Source of the DNA: Pseudomonadota bacterium
GTDB lineage: Bacteria; Pseudomonadota; Gammaproteobacteria; Steroidobacterales; Steroidobacteraceae
Reading direction: 5' to 3'
Assembly: GCA_023391335.1 (NCBI GenBank)
Contig: JAEWBG010000101.1
Location: forward strand, 62,001 to 126,000
Length of the DNA stretch: 64,000 nucleotides
Below, one piece after another: positions 61,240 through 64,000 of this stretch (the first letter of the stretch is position 1; each line of letters begins with the position of its first letter). The translations under genes and the position numbers were made by a program. The notes beneath the pieces are model-generated. The model had not been told where the DNA came from. It worked only from the letters and a program-made list of their open reading frames with translations, and did no database searches.

Positions 61240-62452
61240 AATGATGATGCTGAGCGCGCCTGACCCAGAAAAAACTCAACCAGGCGCATAGGGCGCCGAC
61301 GGCCATGATGATCGTGAGCGGTCGAAGGGTGGCGTCGTTGAAGATTGCAATCGCCGAGCCGAACAGCATCGCGACCGCCGATTGGATCGATCCCATCAGT
61401 GCCGATGCGGATCCCGCTTCCTTCCCATGCGGCGCAAGCCCCAGTGCTGCGACATTCGGATTGATCAATCCGACACTGATAAAAAAGCAAAACTGCAGGA
61501 CGATCATGCACCACAGCGGCAAGCCGGCAAAAACGCTGGCCGCAACCAGGAACACGCTGACGACGGTCGGCCGCCAGATTCCCTTGGCAAGCAGTTCGGC
61601 CGGTCCGGCATTGCGTAACGCGATCATGTTCAAACGACTCGCGCTCATGAAAGCGATGCCATTCAATCCGATTTGCCATCCGAACTGCTGCGGTGTGAGC
61701 GAATAGAGATTCGCCATGATCGTCGGGGAGCCTGCGACGTACGCGAACATCGAACCCATGCCGAAGCCGGCGATGAGCGAACAACCGGTGAGAATCGGAT
61801 CGCGCGCCAGTCGCCAGTAATCGCGCAGAACGCCGCCAAGATTAAGCGGCTTCACCTCCGCAGGATTGCGCGACTCACTCAAGATGAAATGCAACGCGAT
61901 CAAGATCGTCGTACCGAAAAGCGCCTGGAAATAGAACGTGCCGCGCCAACCGACGGCGGTGACGACGGCCCCGCCCAGAACCGGCGCGACCATGGGTCCC
62001 AATGCAAAGATCAACATCAACATGGAAAAGGCACGCGCGGCTTCATGAGGCTGACAGCGATCTCGCACGATGGCGCGACCAATGACGAACCCAGCACAGC
62101 CGCCGAGCGCTTGCACGACGCGCATGAGCGTGAGCATGGTCATGTTCACGGACAAAGCGCATCCGAGTGAGCCGAGCGCATAGACAAAGAAGCCGACGTA
62201 GAGCGGGGGCTTGCGCCCGAAGCGATCGCTGATCGGCCCGAAGAACAACTGCGCGACAGCGATACCGATCATGTATGCAGCCATCGTGCGCTCGACGCCC
62301 TGCTCGCCGAAGTCGCGCTCGATGCTGGGAAATCCCGGCAGGTACATGTCGATCGTGAGCGGTCCGACCACGCTCATCGCCGCGACGAAAATCAGCCAGC
62401 CTGGCGGCCGACGCGATCCGAGGGAAGAATTAGAAACAGAAGGACTAGCCAC
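61238..62452 (-). CDS. Bcr/CflA family MFS drug exporter
   Basis: 404 residues with 12 predicted membrane segments. VGPLTIDMYLPGFPSIERDFG at the first helix and PISDRFGRKPPLYVGFFVYALG at the loop 2-3 motif are the Bcr/CflA hallmark; RVVQALGGCAGFVIGRAIVRD follows. Start is GTG 62452; the N-terminal Ser/Asn-rich residues are next to a CACAAAG repeat arm. Exports drugs such as bicyclomycin or chloramphenicol in studied relatives. Confidence 0.85.
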   Translation of the reverse strand: MASPSVSNSSLGSRRPPGWLIFVAAMSVVGPLTIDMYLPGFPSIERDFGEQGVERTMAAYMIGIAVAQLFFGPISDRFGRKPPLYVGFFVYALGSLGCALSVNMTMLTLMRVVQALGGCAGFVIGRAIVRDRCQPHEAARAFSMLMLIFALGPMVAPVLGGAVVTAVGWRGTFYFQALFGTTILIALHFILSESRNPAEVKPLNLGGVLRDYWRLARDPILTGCSLIAGFGMGSMFAYVAGSPTIMANLYSLTPQQFGWQIGLNGIAFMSASRLNMIALRNAGPAELLAKGIWRPTVVSVFLVAASVFAGLPLWCMIVLQFCFFISVGLINPNVAALGLAPHGKEAGSASALMGSIQSAVAMLFGSAIAIFNDATLRPLTIIMAVGALCAWLSFFWVRRAQHHH

Positions 62453-62649
62453 AAAGAACGCAAAAAAGAGGTTACCAATATGAGAATCGGTCGCGCCTCG
62501 GGGTGTGATGCGCTTAATTCCCAGCTTAGCAGCTGAAGATCAGAATCGAAGGCGAGAGTTTCGAACGATCAGCCAGAACAACTAGCGCGGCAGCCGATTG
62601 TTCTCTGTTCAATTCTTTTTTGTGTTCTCTGTGGCTGGTTTGTCTCCTT
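62453..62649. other. Gap with CACAAAG and TTTGTG repeat words
   Basis: ACAAAGAACGCAAAAAAGAG next to the MFS start and CAATTCTTTTTTGTGTTCTC at about 62608 are partly complementary. This is the same word type as the inverted repeats elsewhere, more degraded. It lies between the MFS start and the stop of the MacB-like permease gene. No gene. Confidence 0.45.
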
Positions 62650-63858
62650 CTATTCGTGGCGCAGCGCTTCGATCGGATCGAGTTGCGCCGCACGACGCGC
62701 AGGGAAATATCCGAACACAATGCCAACGGCGGCGGAGAACGCAAACGCAAGCACGACAATGCCGGGATTCAGCACGAACGGCACGTGGAATGCGTTGTTC
62801 GCCAAGGCGCCGGTACTCAACCCGAGAATGATGCCGATGACGCCGCCGAGCGCCGCAAGCGTCACCGCCTCGACCAGAAACTGCAGCAACACATCGCGCG
62901 CCATCGCACCGACCGCCAGACGCGTACCGATTTCGCGAGTGCGTTCGGTCACCGAGACCAGCATGATGTTCATGATGCCGACGCCGCCGACCACCAAGCT
63001 CACCGCGGCAACCGCACCGAGCAAGGCGGTCAACACACGGGTGGAGTTCGTGAAGGCGCTGGTAATTTCCTTCAGATCGCGCACGTTGAAATCATCTTCG
63101 GTCCCTTGCCGGATCTTGCGGCGTTCGCGCATGAGCCTTTCGATGTCGGCGCGCACTTTCTCGGTCGAAACACCATCGCGCGCAGAGACCATGATTGAAT
63201 TGACGTCCAGATTGCCAGCCAAACGCCGCTGTAACATGCGCAACGGCACGACAATGAGATCGTCTTGGTCTTGTCCGAATCCGGACTGGCCTTTGCTCGT
63301 CAGCACGCCGATGACTTGGCAGGACACTTTGCGCAATCGGATGTTGGAACCGAGCGGATCCTGAGCACCGAACAACTCTTGCTTCACGGTGGCGCCCAAA
63401 ATGCATACCGAGGCACCGGCGCGCAGCTCCGAATCGGAGAAATTTCTTCCGCTCGCGAGTGTCCAATCGCGCACGTCCAAGAACTTGTCGGTCGACCCGG
63501 TGATCTGCGTCGACCAATTGGAGTTGCCGTAAACCGCTTGCGCACCGGAATTCGCGACCGGCGCAACAGCGCGCACGCCATTGATCTCGCGTTCGATGGC
63601 TTGGGCATCTTCGCTGCTAAATGGCGGAGCCGATGCACGTACACCGCCTCCACCGAATCCTTGGCCGCGAAACACCTGCAGCAGGTTCGTCCCGAGCTTC
63701 TGCATATCCGCTTGCACTTGTGCCGTTGCACCTTCGCCGATCGTCACCATCGTGATCACGGAGGCGACACCGATCACGATGCCGAGAATCGTCAGCGACG
63801 ATCGCAACACATTGCGACGAATCTCGCGCAGAGCCAGCAACAGGGCGTTCAGAAACAT
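62650..63858 (-). CDS. MacB-type ABC transporter permease
   Basis: 402 residues. One membrane helix near 20-40 (SSLTILGIVIGVASVITMV), a large periplasmic MacB_PCD domain (GVRAVAPVANSGAQAVYGN, GRNFSDSELRAGASVCILG), and three C-terminal helices with GGVGIMNIMLVSVTERTREIG. The MacB pattern without the ATPase fused. It starts 14 bases after the ATPase gene at the right edge. Likely macrolide or peptide export, or lipoprotein-type mechanotransmission. Confidence 0.85.
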   Translation of the reverse strand: MFLNALLLALREIRRNVLRSSLTILGIVIGVASVITMVTIGEGATAQVQADMQKLGTNLLQVFRGQGFGGGGVRASAPPFSSEDAQAIEREINGVRAVAPVANSGAQAVYGNSNWSTQITGSTDKFLDVRDWTLASGRNFSDSELRAGASVCILGATVKQELFGAQDPLGSNIRLRKVSCQVIGVLTSKGQSGFGQDQDDLIVVPLRMLQRRLAGNLDVNSIMVSARDGVSTEKVRADIERLMRERRKIRQGTEDDFNVRDLKEITSAFTNSTRVLTALLGAVAAVSLVVGGVGIMNIMLVSVTERTREIGTRLAVGAMARDVLLQFLVEAVTLAALGGVIGIILGLSTGALANNAFHVPFVLNPGIVVLAFAFSAAVGIVFGYFPARRAAQLDPIEALRHE

Positions 63859-63872
63859 AATGCGCTCTCTTG

Positions 63873-64000
63873 CTACTTCGCAGGCCGCGTAACGGAATGA
63901 TTCACTTCATCGCTCTCGATCAAGCCGTCGCGAAATTTCACCAGGCGACGCGTCCATGCGGCGATGTCAGGCTCATGCGTGACCATGGCGATAGTGATTC
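63873..64000 (-). CDS. MacB-type ABC transporter ATPase, C-terminal end only
   Basis: Runs off the right edge. The visible 41 residues read TIAMVTHEPDIAAWTRRLVK and RDGLIESDEVNHSVTRP to a TAG stop; VTHEPD is the switch histidine region and FRDG the typical end of LolD/MacB-type ATPases. Immediately upstream of the MacB permease gene, so one operon. Confidence 0.85.
   Translation of the reverse strand, partial: ITIAMVTHEPDIAAWTRRLVKFRDGLIESDEVNHSVTRPAK

Overview
The window is a 64 kb piece of a moderately GC-rich Gram-negative chromosome. PCu(A)C copper chaperone, periplasmic di-heme cytochrome c, OmpA-type porins, a DUF3014 membrane protein, a Bcr/CflA exporter and many lipoprotein and Sec signal peptides point to Proteobacteria. 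My best guess is a gammaproteobacterium near Steroidobacterales, Nevskiales or Xanthomonadales; no rRNA or other taxonomic marker is present to prove it. I saw no tRNA, rRNA, CRISPR array, transposase, integrase or prophage gene.

Layout. 1-14.5 kb: mostly housekeeping and stress genes (copper chaperone, LCAT-like hydrolase, Crp/Fnr regulator divergent from an ester cyclase, cardiolipin-synthase-like PLD, lactonase-like MBL hydrolase with an AraC regulator, two paralogous outer-membrane barrels, phosphodiesterase, secreted esterase, di-heme cytochrome c). 14.5-28.5 kb: small secreted proteins, a 1.3 kb repeat field, then a surface-protein locus made of a four-gene minus-strand unit (three small DUF11-type proteins and a 1960-residue outer-membrane protein with an internal OmpA domain) divergent from an 856-residue beta-helix protein that carries the same C-terminal module. 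28.7-33.6 kb: a three-gene 2-oxoacid:acceptor oxidoreductase with its own FAD/NAD(P)H/ferredoxin subunit. 33.8-38.5 kb: an Xre-RES toxin-antitoxin pair, a diverged DUF559 protein, and a secreted Sel1-caspase protein. 38.9-47.9 kb: a secreted HEXXH protease with an inserted PA domain and its small secreted partner, an SDR/TauE pair, a putative-Ig protein, and a peptidase-NatA-NatB operon with ATGA overlaps. 48-64 kb: a methyltransferase with a signal peptide, an RhlE helicase, an aldo/keto reductase with a LysR regulator, two orphan receiver proteins, GST, AraC, a molybdenum-cofactor-type nucleotidyltransferase with two tiny membrane proteins, peptide deformylase, succinate-semialdehyde dehydrogenase, two OsmC proteins, an MFS exporter and a MacB-type transporter that runs off the right edge.

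The most distinctive feature is the intergenic DNA. Many gaps are filled by a mosaic of recurring non-coding modules: a GAGCTACGCGTG / TTGCTGCCAAC / CACGGAGG unit of about 130-148 bp, long inverted repeats with CAACACAAAG arms, GTGAC-rich direct repeats, small CACCCGC/GCGGGTG hairpins, and an unrelated tandem element of 163-164 bp with paired palindromes. Some form tandem arrays, some form hairpins at gene ends, and one has been read into the C-terminus of the RES toxin. Translated ORFs inside these regions are artefacts of the repeats.

No single locus can be declared a new system from sequence alone. The best candidates are the DUF11 surface locus, the repeat mosaic, and the protease with its small secreted partner.
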